NCBI RefSeq assembly: GCF_019710745.1
Contig: NZ_JAHKJW010000006.1
Span: 1-64,000 of the forward strand
Source of the DNA: Streptomyces beigongshangae
Lineage (GTDB): Bacteria > Actinomycetota > Actinomycetes > Streptomycetales > Streptomycetaceae
Direction of reading: 5' to 3'
DNA length: 64,000 bases
The position numbers were made by a program, and so were the translations under genes. The notes below the pieces were generated by a model, which saw only the letters and a program-made list of their open reading frames with translations, ran no database searches and was not told where the DNA came from. Below, piece by piece: positions 48,019 to 56,891 of this stretch (within the stretch, counting starts at the first letter, position 1; each line of letters begins with the position of its first letter).

Positions 48019-48708
48019 TCAGCTCCGGGTCGCCCAGACGTAACGGTGTTCCGGGCGGCCCGCGTCGCCGTACTTCAGGCTCAGCGTGGCACGGCCGGTG
48101 CGCTCCAGAAGCTTCAGGTAGCGCTGGGCGGTCTGCCGGCTCAGGCCGGTCCGGTCGGCGGTCTCCTGAGCCGACAGCGGGCCTTCCGCGTCCACCAGGG
48201 CCTGGCGGACGGCCTCCGCGGTGGCGGGGGAGTGCCCTTTGGGCAGATTCGGCTCGGTGCCCGCCGAGAGGGCGCCGAAGATCCAGTCGACCTCGGCCTG
48301 TTCGGCCTCACCACCACTGTCGAGGGTGCGGCGCAAGGCGGCGTACGCCTCCAGTTTCGCCCGGAGCCCGGCGAAGGCGAACGGTTTCACCAGGTACTGG
48401 AGGGCTCCGTGCCGCATCGCCGCCCGGACCGTGGCGATGTCACGGGCCGCGGTCACCATGATCACGTCGGTCTGGTGGCCGCGCCGCCGCATCTCCTGGA
48501 CGACCGCGAGCCCCGTCCCGTCCGGCAGGTAGTGGTCGAGCAGCACCAGGTCCACCCGGGGAAGCGCTTCCAACTGCCGCAGTGCCTCCGCGGCCGAGTG
48601 GGCCTCGCCCGCGACGTGGAAGCCCGCGACCTTCTCCACGTAGGCGGCGTTGACCTGGGCGACCCGCAGGTCGTCGTCCACGACCAGCACTTCGATCACT
48701 TCGCTCAC
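48019..48708 (-). CDS. Response regulator of the CitB/DctR type
   Basis: 229 aa from GTG 48708, which overlaps the kinase TGA by 4 nt. N-terminal receiver: acidic pocket VVDDD, phospho-acceptor Asp58 in LVLLDHYLPDG and the invariant Lys in YLVKPFAF. The C-terminal HTH (AETVRQALVDAEGPLSAQETADRTGLSRQTAQRYLKLLERTG-like segment) is the CitB-type used with carboxylate-sensing kinases. It probably controls the convergent symporter operon in response to its substrate. The 3' end is 160 nt from the symporter stop; only a short 6-bp hairpin (47992-48006) lies between. Confidence 0.9.
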   Translation of the reverse strand: MSEVIEVLVVDDDLRVAQVNAAYVEKVAGFHVAGEAHSAAEALRQLEALPRVDLVLLDHYLPDGTGLAVVQEMRRRGHQTDVIMVTAARDIATVRAAMRHGALQYLVKPFAFAGLRAKLEAYAALRRTLDSGGEAEQAEVDWIFGALSAGTEPNLPKGHSPATAEAVRQALVDAEGPLSAQETADRTGLSRQTAQRYLKLLERTGRATLSLKYGDAGRPEHRYVWATRS

Positions 48709-50396
48709 CGCGACTCCTCCTCACCGGTTGTGACGGCCCCCGCGCCCGTCGGCCCGTGCTCCGGCTCCGCCGCCGGCCCCGGCTCGGCCAGCGCCTCCGG
48801 CAGCACGACCGTGAACTGCGCACCCCCGCCCCGCGCGTCCGTCACCCGCGCGCTGCCCCCCTGCCGTTCGGCGAGCCGGCGTACCAGCGGCAGGCCGATC
48901 CCGCGCGGGCGGTGGGCGGACGGTTCCTTGGTGGACCAGCCGTCCGTGAAGACCACCTCGCGTTGCCCGGCGGGAACGCCCGGCCCGGTGTCGCGCACCC
49001 TGAGCACGGCCGTACGCCCTTCCGCGCGCAGTTCGACCTCCACGCGCGCGTGGGCGGTGCCCGCGACGGCGTCGAGCGCGTTGTCGACGAGGTTCCCGAC
49101 GACGGTGACCAGCCCGCGGGCGTCGACCAGCCGGTCGGGCAGCAGCGTCCCGTCGGAGACGGCCAGGGCGACGCCGCGCTCCGCCGCCACGGTGGCCTTG
49201 CCGACCAGGAGGGCGGCGAGCAGCGGGTCGTGGATCTTCTCGGTGACCTGTTCCGCGGTGGCCCGGTGGTCGCCGACCACCTCGCCGACGAACTCCGTGG
49301 CCTCGTCGAACATCTCCAGCTCCAGCAGGCCGAGCAGGGTGTGCATCCGGTTGGCGTGCTCGTGGTCCTGGGCGCGCAGGGCGTCGATCAGACCGCGGGT
49401 GGAGTCGAGTTCGCGGCCCAGCTGCTCCAGTTCCGTACGGTCCCGCAGGGTGGCGACGGCACCGCCGTCTTCGGTCGGCATGCGGTTGGCGACCAGGACC
49501 CGCTGTCCGCGAACGGTGAGCAGATCGGTTCCGCCGACGGTCCCGGCCAGCACATCGGCCGTACGCCCCGTGCCGAGCGCCGCGTCGAGAGGCTGCCCCA
49601 CGGCCTCGTCGCCGATGCCCAGCAACCGGCGGGCCTCGTCGTTGAGCAGCCGGATCCTGCCCTCGCGGTCCAGCGCGACGACACCCTCCCGGATGCCGTG
49701 CAGCACGGCCTCGCGCTCCGCGAGGAGTCCGGCGATATCGGAGAAGGCCAGGTCACGGGTCTGGCGGTGCAGCCGCCGGGAGATCAGATAGGCGGCCAGC
49801 GCGCCGACGGCCAGCGCGCCGCCCGCGTACGCGAGGAGCCCCGGGATCGCGTGGACCAGACGGGCCCGCACGCTGTCGTACGCGATGCCCACCGAGACCG
49901 CGCCGACCACGGAGCCGTCGGCGTCGCGCAACGGCACCTTGCCGCGCGCCGAGCGGCCCAGCGTGCCGTCGTCGATCTGCATGACCTCCCGGCCGGCCAG
50001 CGCCTGCCGCGGGTCGGTGGAGACGCGCCTGCCGATCTCGGCGGGATTGGTGTGCGACCAGCGCACGCCGCGTCCGTCCATGACCACGACGTACTCGGCC
50101 CCGCTCGCCCTGCGGACCCGCTCCGCCGCGGCCTGCACGGGTCCGTCCGCCGAAGGGCCCGTCGCCGTCAGCTCCTCGGCGAGACGCGGCTGCGCCGCCG
50201 CGGTCTGCGCGATCGCCAGGGCGCGACGCATCGCCTGGTCGTCCAGCTGGTCGCTGAGCGGCGCGAGGAACAGACCCGTCGCGAGTACGGCGACTCCGGC
50301 GGCGACCGCCACCTGCATCAGCAGCACCTGCGAGAACATCCGCCTCGGCATGCCGAGGCGCAGTCGGCGGGCAGGGGAAGCGGAACTCATACCCAT
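48705..50396 (-). CDS. CitA/DctB-type membrane sensor histidine kinase
   Basis: 563 aa from ATG 50396; a second ATG is at 50390 and neither has a clear Shine-Dalgarno. Two membrane spans (about 24-44 and 184-204) flank an extracytoplasmic sensor domain of about 140 residues (EYVVVMDGRGVRWSHTNPAEIGRRV) resembling the PDC/sCACHE carboxylate sensors of CitA and DcuS. A cytoplasmic PAS region (about 222-320) follows. The H-box is DHEHANRMHTLLGLLEL with His345, then N-box NLVDNALDAV and G-box RVRDTGPGVP. It is translationally coupled to the response regulator. It probably senses a small carboxylate. Confidence 0.9.
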   Translation of the reverse strand: MGMSSASPARRLRLGMPRRMFSQVLLMQVAVAAGVAVLATGLFLAPLSDQLDDQAMRRALAIAQTAAAQPRLAEELTATGPSADGPVQAAAERVRRASGAEYVVVMDGRGVRWSHTNPAEIGRRVSTDPRQALAGREVMQIDDGTLGRSARGKVPLRDADGSVVGAVSVGIAYDSVRARLVHAIPGLLAYAGGALAVGALAAYLISRRLHRQTRDLAFSDIAGLLAEREAVLHGIREGVVALDREGRIRLLNDEARRLLGIGDEAVGQPLDAALGTGRTADVLAGTVGGTDLLTVRGQRVLVANRMPTEDGGAVATLRDRTELEQLGRELDSTRGLIDALRAQDHEHANRMHTLLGLLELEMFDEATEFVGEVVGDHRATAEQVTEKIHDPLLAALLVGKATVAAERGVALAVSDGTLLPDRLVDARGLVTVVGNLVDNALDAVAGTAHARVEVELRAEGRTAVLRVRDTGPGVPAGQREVVFTDGWSTKEPSAHRPRGIGLPLVRRLAERQGGSARVTDARGGGAQFTVVLPEALAEPGPAAEPEHGPTGAGAVTTGEEESR

Positions 50397-50461
50397 GACG
50401 GTACGGGGAGGGGCGCGGAGGTCCGTAGGAGGTGTGGCGCGGATCTCGTCGAAACGCCTGG

Positions 50462-51412
50462 TCAGCCGGGCACGGAGCGCGCGCCCGCGGTACGCGGCAG
50501 CTCGTGCAGCGCCAGGACGTCCATCCGTGCCGGCGAGCCCAGGGCCGAACCGCAGCTCTCCGCCCGGGGCGGCGACGAGGCGCCCCGGGCGACCGTCACG
50601 AGCCAGCGGCGGCCGTCGGCATGGGCGACCGTCACCTCCCAGCGGGGTGCCCCGCCCTCGGTGCGGACCACGTTCAGCGCGCCCGCCGTGCCCTCGGACA
50701 CGGCTGCCCGCACGGCCAGCTCGGCGGCCTGACCGGGCCGCTCCCACGCGGAGCCGCCACGGCACCCCTCGGTGACGACCCGTCCTTCCCGTACGCCCTG
50801 GAGGACCTCCTTGACGGTATGGGCCTCGGCCCGCCCGTAGACGTAGCCGAACGGCAGTACGAGGAGAGTGGGTGAGAAGCGGTGGCCTCCCAGGTGCGTG
50901 ACCTCCCACGCGCCCGCCACCCCGGAGGCGGCGAGCTCGGCGGCGAGGGGACGGCCGAGCAGGGCGCAGCACCGGTCCCGCTTGCCGTTGGTGCACACCA
51001 GGGCGAGCGGGTCGCCGGTGTGCGGACGGCCGCCGAGCGCCGTGTCGAAGGTGCCGGGCAGTCCTCTGCCGAGCCGGGCGAGATCGAGGTCGAGCAGTTG
51101 TCCGGGGTCGGATGTGGTGGCGCTGTGCAGCCAGGTGTTTCCCGGGGTGGTGTGGGCCGCGTACACCTGCCGCTCGGCGACGGTGTGACAGTCCGCGTGG
51201 CGCCCCGGGCGGCGGATGAGGGCGATGCGTACGCCGGTGCCGTCGGCCGCCCGTTTCAGGGCGCGGCCCAGGGCGGGGTCCAGGTGGCTCGATGTCAGCG
51301 CGTCGGCACCCCAGGGACCTGACTGCTCGACCAGCAGCCAGGTCCTCGCCGTGGCGGCGGTCCCCATGAGGGGCTCCGCCAGGTCCCGGGAGACCTTCGC
51401 ACACGTACTCAC
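50462..51412 (-). CDS. Sucrase/ferredoxin-like (Suc_Fer) family protein under iron-box control
   Basis: 316 aa from GTG 51412; a GTG at 51439 is possible but lies upstream of the apparent -10. The motifs VCTNGKRDRCCALLGRPLAAEL and WEVTHLGGHRFSPTLLVLP are the thioredoxin-like ferredoxin signature of the Suc_Fer family. Cys residues in CTNGKRDRCC and the HLGGHRF histidines are candidates for an Fe-S site. The start is embedded in a textbook DmdR/IdeR iron box with its TAGGCT -10, so it should be expressed in iron starvation. It could supply electrons to a ferri-siderophore reductase. Neighbouring genes on this strand are the kinase and regulator, separated by 65 nt. Confidence 0.85.
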   Translation of the reverse strand: MSTCAKVSRDLAEPLMGTAATARTWLLVEQSGPWGADALTSSHLDPALGRALKRAADGTGVRIALIRRPGRHADCHTVAERQVYAAHTTPGNTWLHSATTSDPGQLLDLDLARLGRGLPGTFDTALGGRPHTGDPLALVCTNGKRDRCCALLGRPLAAELAASGVAGAWEVTHLGGHRFSPTLLVLPFGYVYGRAEAHTVKEVLQGVREGRVVTEGCRGGSAWERPGQAAELAVRAAVSEGTAGALNVVRTEGGAPRWEVTVAHADGRRWLVTVARGASSPPRAESCGSALGSPARMDVLALHELPRTAGARSVPG

Positions 51413-51431
51413 GGAGGTGAGCCTAACCTGG
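51413..51431 (-). promoter_or_regulatory. DmdR1/IdeR iron box with embedded -10
   Basis: On the minus strand the core AGGTTAGGCTCACCT matches the streptomycete iron-box consensus over 15 central bases. The flanks CC/CC instead of TT/AA are the deviations. TAGGCT within it serves as -10 and is 7 nt from the GTG at 51412, giving a leaderless mRNA repressed when Fe(II) is abundant. Confidence 0.85.
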
Positions 51432-51679
51432 CCGGACACCGGGGAGTCGGTCGCCCGTAAGGGTGTTGCCGCTTCACGGGCGGGTGACGGGACTTTTTCG
51501 CCGCCCGGTGTTCGAACAGGTGCGTCCTCGGCATAGTCGAATCCGGAAATCCCCTCCTACGACCGAGTGGATCAAAAGTAACGGTCACATGCGCTCTTGT
51601 GGCGATATTGAATAGTCCGAGTGGATGTTCGTTTTGGTCCCTGCCGCGACCCCGGCGGATGCAGGTTGATCTAGGTGCC

Positions 51680-51949
51680 ATGTCTGCGCTTGACTACGGC
51701 GCTGTGACTTCACCAGACATCACTCGCCGCATCGGCGTGTCCCCGCGGCAGCGTGGAAGCCTAGACGGCAACACCTGTCCTGACATCTTTGAGCTGAACG
51801 ACGGCTCTTTCGCCATCATCGGAGCCGACAGGACCGACGTTTTGGAGGGAAAACTACCGGCCGACGCGGGGCGGTCGAGCGACGAGCGGATCGTGGTCAT
51901 CACCCGGGAGACTCTTATTCGCGCCAAACTCGACATTCCGGATGTCTGA
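51680..51949 (+). CDS. Small CPDIFEL-motif protein, paralogue A
   Basis: 89 aa from ATG 51680. No characterised family comes to mind. From SLDGNTCPDIFELNDGSFAIIGAD to the end (RETLIRAKLDIPDV) it is 68% identical by hand count (39/57) to the mini-gene encoded convergently at 52144-52395. The segment DITRRIGVSPRQRGS precedes it. The pattern suggests a compact beta-rich domain with one conserved Cys and an Arg/Ile helix near the C-terminus. No signal or membrane span. Its surroundings (51.5-52.5 kb) are AT-richer than the rest of the window, and DUF6082 follows 0.55 kb away. Confidence 0.7.
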   Translation: MSALDYGAVTSPDITRRIGVSPRQRGSLDGNTCPDIFELNDGSFAIIGADRTDVLEGKLPADAGRSSDERIVVITRETLIRAKLDIPDV

Positions 51950-52143
51950 TCGAAGAGCACTGCGTAAGGCGGAAAAACCGCGCTTCGGTGAGCTCTCCTG
52001 CCACCGGTAATCACCGTGGGGTGCTGAGCCCTGCATGAACCGGGTCCGACTGTGTTGTCGGGCATGTCTCTTCCGTGAGGCCGACGCCGGTCGGGGCCGG
52101 ATGCGGTTCCGACCGGCTGTGCCATCGGCAGCTCGTTCCCCGC

Positions 52144-52395
52144 TCACTCTTCAGGGATGTCGGCTTTGGCTCGGATCAGAGTCTCGCGACTCACGACCAC
52201 GATGCGCTCGTGGTCCGCTCGTGCGGCGTCGGCGGGGAGCTCGCTTTCGAGTGCTTCGGTGGCATCGGTCCCGACGACGGCGAAACTGCCGTCACTGAGT
52301 TCGAAGATGTCAGGGCATGTATCGCCGGACATGCTGCCACGTTCACGGGGCGGGCGGCCGAGGCGACGAATGATCTTCAAGGTAATCCGCTCCAA
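52144..52395 (-). CDS. Small CPDIFEL-motif protein, paralogue B
   Basis: 83 aa from a TTG at 52395; an ATG at codon 22 (SGDTCPDIF) is an alternative. The core GDTCPDIFELSDGSFAVVGTD and RETLIRAKADIPEE match paralogue A. It is convergent with that gene, with 194 nt between the stops. Compared with A it lacks the first about 10 residues, and no Shine-Dalgarno is obvious, so it may be a truncated copy. Function unknown. Confidence 0.6.
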   Translation of the reverse strand: MERITLKIIRRLGRPPRERGSMSGDTCPDIFELSDGSFAVVGTDATEALESELPADAARADHERIVVVSRETLIRAKADIPEE

Positions 52396-52504
52396 GCAGT
52401 CAGGTGGTCGGGGCCACAGCGGACTGAAAAGACTTTGCTGTCACGAGTGACAAACCAACCCGCATGTTCTTGGTGCTGTACGGAGCCTTTGCGGTCGGAC
52501 GGAC

Positions 52505-53029
52505 TCATTCAGGCGGATCCCCCACGACCCACCACTCTTCGGTGTCGGCTTCGTCCAAATCGTTGATGAGGTTGTCCATCATGCGGCCCACCTGGGCTTC
52601 GACCGAGCTTGCCTCAAGGCTGGCACGAGCCGGCCGGGTCACTTCCCAGTATTCGCGAAAAATCGGGTTCTGTACGGTACCGCGCAGGTGGCCGAAGAGT
52701 TCGGCACGGTTGACGTTGCCGATGCGGTAAGCGAGCAGCGCGTTGGTGTACACCGCGTTGGCGAAGAGGAACTGACGGTACTTGTCGGACGGAATGGTGC
52801 CCTTGTGCGTGTCGAGAACAGCGGCCAGTGCCGGGTCCTCCAGGGCCTTGCTCAGCAGCTCCCAGTGAAGTCGCTGCTGGTTGGCAAGGTTGATGTGCTG
52901 CTGCTCGTTCAGTCGTAGCCTTCTGGAGTGCCACTGCTGCGCGATGAGGACACCGATGCCGACCGTGAAGGTCAGGCCGGCTGCCGCGGTCGAGCCGCAT
53001 CCTTGTGTGCCGAAGTTCCGTGTGGCCAT
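52505..53029 (-). CDS. DUF6082 membrane-anchored protein
   Basis: 174 aa from ATG 53029 (GGGGG nearby upstream); a longer frame to 53170 would add 47 Pro/Arg residues without a ribosome site. An N-terminal membrane anchor (AAAGLTFTVGIGVLIAQQW, about residues 15-33) is followed by an all-helical domain: INLANQQRLHWELLSKALEDPALAAVLD, KYRQFLFANAVYTNALLAYRIGNVNRAELFGHLRG and NPIFREYWEVTRPARASL. The protein ends in an acidic DLDEADTEEWWVVG tail. DUF6082 is a family of unknown function found in streptomycetes. It lies on the same strand as, and 109 nt from, paralogue B. Confidence 0.75.
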   Translation of the reverse strand: MATRNFGTQGCGSTAAAGLTFTVGIGVLIAQQWHSRRLRLNEQQHINLANQQRLHWELLSKALEDPALAAVLDTHKGTIPSDKYRQFLFANAVYTNALLAYRIGNVNRAELFGHLRGTVQNPIFREYWEVTRPARASLEASSVEAQVGRMMDNLINDLDEADTEEWWVVGDPPE

Positions 53030-53349
53030 GTCAACCCCCGAGTCAGGCGGCCGTCCGCCGGTCGTCGGGTGCGGGTCGACTGATGGGGACCGGCGAGCGT
53101 TGGGCGGCGCTTGCCGTCTCCCAGGGTGCCGAGGGGCTCGGAGCGGCTGGGAGGCGGAGAGGCGGCGCACAGAGGTAAGCGCGGGTCGCGCAACTCGGCG
53201 CCTTGCCCAACGTGTGCCCCGCGAGCGCCGCTAACAATCGTTCACTCCGCGGGCTTCGCGGCGGCTCGTATCCTTGGTGAGCATTCGTTCCGCGTCGTGG
53301 GAGCCGGTCCGTGAGCCGGTGTACGCACAGGTGTGAGAGAGGTCGCGCG
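53030..53349. other. Intergenic region DUF6082 / CobW
   Basis: 320 nt between divergent genes. It must contain both promoters, but no confident -35/-10 pair, zinc-uptake (Zur) box or hairpin of terminator strength was found. TATCCT (53269-53274) is the best -10 candidate for cobW. Confidence 0.4.
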
Positions 53350-54444
53350 TTGACTCAGGCGAGCCCCCGGCAGATCCCCGTCCTCGTCCTCGCCGGCTTC
53401 CTCGGGTCCGGGAAGACCACCCTGCTCAACCACCTCCTGCACCGCGGCGGAGGCAGCCGTATCGGGGCTCTCGTGAACGACTTCGGGGCCATCGAGATCG
53501 ACGCCATGGCCGTGGCCGGCGCGCTCGGCGACTCCACCGTCTCCCTGGGGAACGGCTGCCTGTGCTGCGCCGTCGACGCCGGTGAACTCGATCTGTACCT
53601 GGACCGACTCGCCCGGCCCTCCGCCGGGATCGACGTCATCGTCATCGAGGCGAGCGGCCTCGCCGAGCCGCAGGAACTGGTGAGGATGCTCCTCGCCAGC
53701 GAGAACCGGCACATCGTCTACGGCGGCCTCATCGAGGTCGTCGACGCCGCCGAGTTCGATGCCACCCGCGAGAAGCATCCCGAGATCGACCGGCACCTGG
53801 CCATCGCCGACCTCGTCGTCGTCAACAAGGTGGACCGGGCGGCGGACCCCGACCGTGTGACGGGGCTCGTGCGGACGCTCGCCGGGGGAGCCGCCGTCGT
53901 GTCCGCCTCGTACGGGCGGATCGATCCCGGGTTCCTCTTCGACTGCCGGCCGGCCGGGGAGCGTGTCGGGCAGCTGTCCTTCGACGACCTCCACCGGGAG
54001 GAGGAGGGGGGCGAGGGCGGTGACAGCGACAGCGGCAGTGGGCACCACGGGCACCTGCACTCCGCCTACGAGTCCCTCTCCTTCACCTCCGACGTGCCCC
54101 TCGCGCCCCGGCGGCTGATGGACTTCCTCGACAGCAGGCCCGAGGGGCTCTACCGCATCAAGGGGTACGTCGACTTCGGCGCCGCCGATCCCCGCAACCG
54201 GTACGCCGTGCACGCCGTGGGGCGGTTCCTGCGCTTCTACCCGGAGCCCTGGGCCCCGGGCGAGCGGGACGGGCGCCGTACCCAGCTCGTGCTCATCGGC
54301 TCCGGCATCGACGTCCCCGCGCTCGGCGAGCGGCTGGAGGCGTGCAAGGACGACGCCCCGCACGCCGACGAGCACGGCATGTGGGGCGTCCTGCGATACG
54401 TACAGGAGCAGGAGCAGGAGCGGGAGCAGCCGGTGGGGGCCTAG
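53350..54444 (+). CDS. CobW/COG0523-family GTPase metallochaperone
   Basis: 364 aa from TTG 53350, with GAGAGAGG (53335-53342); a GTG at 53311 is an alternative. Walker A GFLGSGKTT is at residues 16-24 and the family metal motif CLCC at 70-73 (in GNGCLCCAVD). NKVD binds guanine. A His/acidic segment (EEEGGEGGDSDSGSG then HHGHLHSAYESL) near residue 220-250 may bind metal. It probably inserts zinc or cobalt into target enzymes under metal limitation. The stop overlaps that of convergent parC by 4 nt (CTAG, 54441-54444), so the 3' ends share the same DNA. Confidence 0.88.
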   Translation: MTQASPRQIPVLVLAGFLGSGKTTLLNHLLHRGGGSRIGALVNDFGAIEIDAMAVAGALGDSTVSLGNGCLCCAVDAGELDLYLDRLARPSAGIDVIVIEASGLAEPQELVRMLLASENRHIVYGGLIEVVDAAEFDATREKHPEIDRHLAIADLVVVNKVDRAADPDRVTGLVRTLAGGAAVVSASYGRIDPGFLFDCRPAGERVGQLSFDDLHREEEGGEGGDSDSGSGHHGHLHSAYESLSFTSDVPLAPRRLMDFLDSRPEGLYRIKGYVDFGAADPRNRYAVHAVGRFLRFYPEPWAPGERDGRRTQLVLIGSGIDVPALGERLEACKDDAPHADEHGMWGVLRYVQEQEQEREQPVGA

Positions 54445-56891
54445 GCCGGGCCCGCCACCACCGACACCGTCTTCGCCAGCGAGACTCCCGAGCCGTCCCG
54501 GCGCGGGTCCATCTCCGGCAGCTCCGCGGGCGTCCCGTCCTTCTGGGCGGCACGTGCCGGAGCGGGGCCCGCCCAGCCCAGGCTCAGGCAGTCCTCGCCC
54601 TTCAGGAACCGCTGGCAGCGCACACCGCCCGTGGCGCGGCCCTTGCGCGGGTACTGGTCGAAGGGCGTCAGCTTCGCGGTCGTCTGGACCGAGTCGTCCA
54701 GCGTGCCGCGCGAACCCGCCACGGTGAAGACCACCGCGTCCACCGCCGGGTCGACCGCCGTGAACGAGATCACCTTGGCGCCGTCCGTGAGCTTCACCCC
54801 CGTCATACCGCCCGCCGGCCGGCCCTGCGGGCGGACCTGGGACGCCTGGTAGCGCAGCAGCTGCGCGTCGTCGGTGATGAAGACCAGGTCCTCCTCGCCC
54901 GTGCGCAGCTCGGCCCCGCCGACGATCCGGTCGCCCTCCTTGAGGGTGATGACCTCCAGCTCCTCCTTGTTGGACGGATAGTCCGGGACCACGCGCTTGA
55001 CCACGCCCTGCTGCGTGCCGAGCGCCAGGCCCGGCGACGACTCGTCGAGCGTCGTCAGGCAGACCACCTGCTCGTCGCCCTGCAGGGTCAGGAACTCCGA
55101 GACCGGCGCGCCACCGGAGAGGTTGGGGGCCGCGGCGGTCCCGGGCAGCTGCGGGAGGTCGATGACGTTGATCCGCAGGAGCCGCCCGGTGGACGTGACC
55201 GCGCCGATCTCGCCCAGCGCCGTCGCCGGGACGGCGGAGACGATCAGGTCGTGCTTGACGCGCCTGTCGCCGCCCTCCCCGAAGGGATCGCCGTTGGCCG
55301 TGCGCGCGAGCAGCCCCGTCGACGACAGGAGCACCCGGCACGGGTCGTCCGCCACCTGCAGCGGTACGGCCGCGGCGGTCGAACCGGCGGACTCCAGCAG
55401 CACCGTGCGCCGGTCGGTGCCGAACTTCTTCGCCACCGCGGCCAGCTCGCCGGAGACCATTTTGCGCAGCTCGGCGTCCGACTCCAGGATGCCGGTCAGC
55501 TCGTCGATCTCGCCGTTCAGCCGGTCGCGCTCGGTCTCCAGCTCGATGCGGTCGAACCTGGTCAGCCGGCGCAACGGCGTGTCCAGGATGTACTGCGTCT
55601 GGATCTCGCTGAGGGAGAAGTGCTCGATCAGGCGCTGCTTGGCCTGGGCGGAGTTCTCGCTGGAGCGGATGAGGCGGATGACCTCGTCGATGTCCAGCAG
55701 GGCGACGAGGAGGCCCTCGACCAGGTGCAGCCGGTCGCGCTTCTTGGTGCGGCGGAACTCGCTGCGGCGGCGCACGACCTCGAAGCGGTGGTCGAGGTAC
55801 ACCTCCAGCAGTTCCTTGAGCCCCAGGGTGAGCGGCTGGCCGTCCACCAGCGCCACGTTGTTGATACCGAAGGACTCCTCCATCGGCGTCAGCTTGTAGA
55901 GCTGCTCCAGGACGGCCTCCGGGACGAAGCCGTTCTTGATCTCGATGACCAGGCGCAGGCCGTGCGCCCGGTCCGTGAGGTCCTTGACGTCGGCGATGCC
56001 CTGCAGCTTCTTCGCGTTGACCAGGTCCTTGATCTTGGCGATCACCTTCTCCGGGCCGACGGTGAAGGGCAGCTCGGTGACGACGAGGCCCTTGCGGCGC
56101 GCCGTCACGTTCTCCACGGCGACCGTCGCACGGATCTTGAAGGTGCCGCGGCCCTTCTCGTACGCGTCCCTGATCCCGGACAGGCCGACGATCCGGCCGC
56201 CGGTGGGCAGGTCGGGGCCCGGGACGTGCTTCATGAGCGTGTCGAGGTCCGCGCCGGGATGGCGGATCAGATGGCGGGCCGCGGCGATGACCTCGCCGAG
56301 GTTGTGCGGCGCCATGTTCGTCGCCATGCCGACCGCGATGCCCGACGCGCCGTTGACCAGGAGGTTCGGGTACGCGGCCGGCAGGACCGACGGCTCCTGC
56401 TCCTGGCCGTCGTAGTTCGGGGCGAAGTCGACCGTGTTCTCCTCGATCGACTCCGTCATGAGGGAGGTCGCGTCGGCCATCCTCGCCTCGGTGTACCGCA
56501 TGGCGGCCGGCGGGTCGTCGTTGCCCAGCGAACCGAAGTTGCCGTGGCCGTCGACCAGGGGCAGCCGCATGGAGAAGGGCTGGGCCAGGCGGACCAGGGC
56601 GTCGTAGATCGAGGCGTCGCCGTGGGGATGGAGCTTGCCCATGACCTCGCCGACGACACGGGCGCACTTCACGTAGCCGCGGTCGGGGCGCAGCCCCATC
56701 TCGTTCATCTGGTAGACGATGCGGCGGTGCACGGGCTTGAGGCCGTCGCGGGCGTCCGGCAGGGCTCGGGAGTAGATGACCGAGTACGCGTACTCGAGGA
56801 AGGAGCCCTGCATCTCGTCGACGACGTCGATGTCGAGGATGCGCTCCTCGAAGTCGTCCGGAGGCGGGGTCTTCGTGCTGCGGCGGGCCAT
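54441..56891 (-). CDS. parC: DNA topoisomerase IV subunit A (ParC)
   Basis: 816 aa from ATG 56891, with GAAGGAG about 11 nt upstream. The breakage-reunion domain has the catalytic Tyr133 in MRYTEARM and the [21 protein letters not shown]. The residue equivalent to GyrA Ser83 is Ala93, as in mycobacterial GyrA, and may lower quinolone affinity. The C-terminal beta-pinwheel (five or six blades, about residues 500-800) is seen as repeats such as [21 protein letters not shown] and [27 protein letters not shown]. With ParE it unlinks daughter chromosomes. Its 5' region includes the palindrome GGTCCA-TTG-TGGACC (56953-56967). Confidence 0.93.
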   Translation of the reverse strand: MARRSTKTPPPDDFEERILDIDVVDEMQGSFLEYAYSVIYSRALPDARDGLKPVHRRIVYQMNEMGLRPDRGYVKCARVVGEVMGKLHPHGDASIYDALVRLAQPFSMRLPLVDGHGNFGSLGNDDPPAAMRYTEARMADATSLMTESIEENTVDFAPNYDGQEQEPSVLPAAYPNLLVNGASGIAVGMATNMAPHNLGEVIAAARHLIRHPGADLDTLMKHVPGPDLPTGGRIVGLSGIRDAYEKGRGTFKIRATVAVENVTARRKGLVVTELPFTVGPEKVIAKIKDLVNAKKLQGIADVKDLTDRAHGLRLVIEIKNGFVPEAVLEQLYKLTPMEESFGINNVALVDGQPLTLGLKELLEVYLDHRFEVVRRRSEFRRTKKRDRLHLVEGLLVALLDIDEVIRLIRSSENSAQAKQRLIEHFSLSEIQTQYILDTPLRRLTRFDRIELETERDRLNGEIDELTGILESDAELRKMVSGELAAVAKKFGTDRRTVLLESAGSTAAAVPLQVADDPCRVLLSSTGLLARTANGDPFGEGGDRRVKHDLIVSAVPATALGEIGAVTSTGRLLRINVIDLPQLPGTAAAPNLSGGAPVSEFLTLQGDEQVVCLTTLDESSPGLALGTQQGVVKRVVPDYPSNKEELEVITLKEGDRIVGGAELRTGEEDLVFITDDAQLLRYQASQVRPQGRPAGGMTGVKLTDGAKVISFTAVDPAVDAVVFTVAGSRGTLDDSVQTTAKLTPFDQYPRKGRATGGVRCQRFLKGEDCLSLGWAGPAPARAAQKDGTPAELPEMDPRRDGSGVSLAKTVSVVAGPA

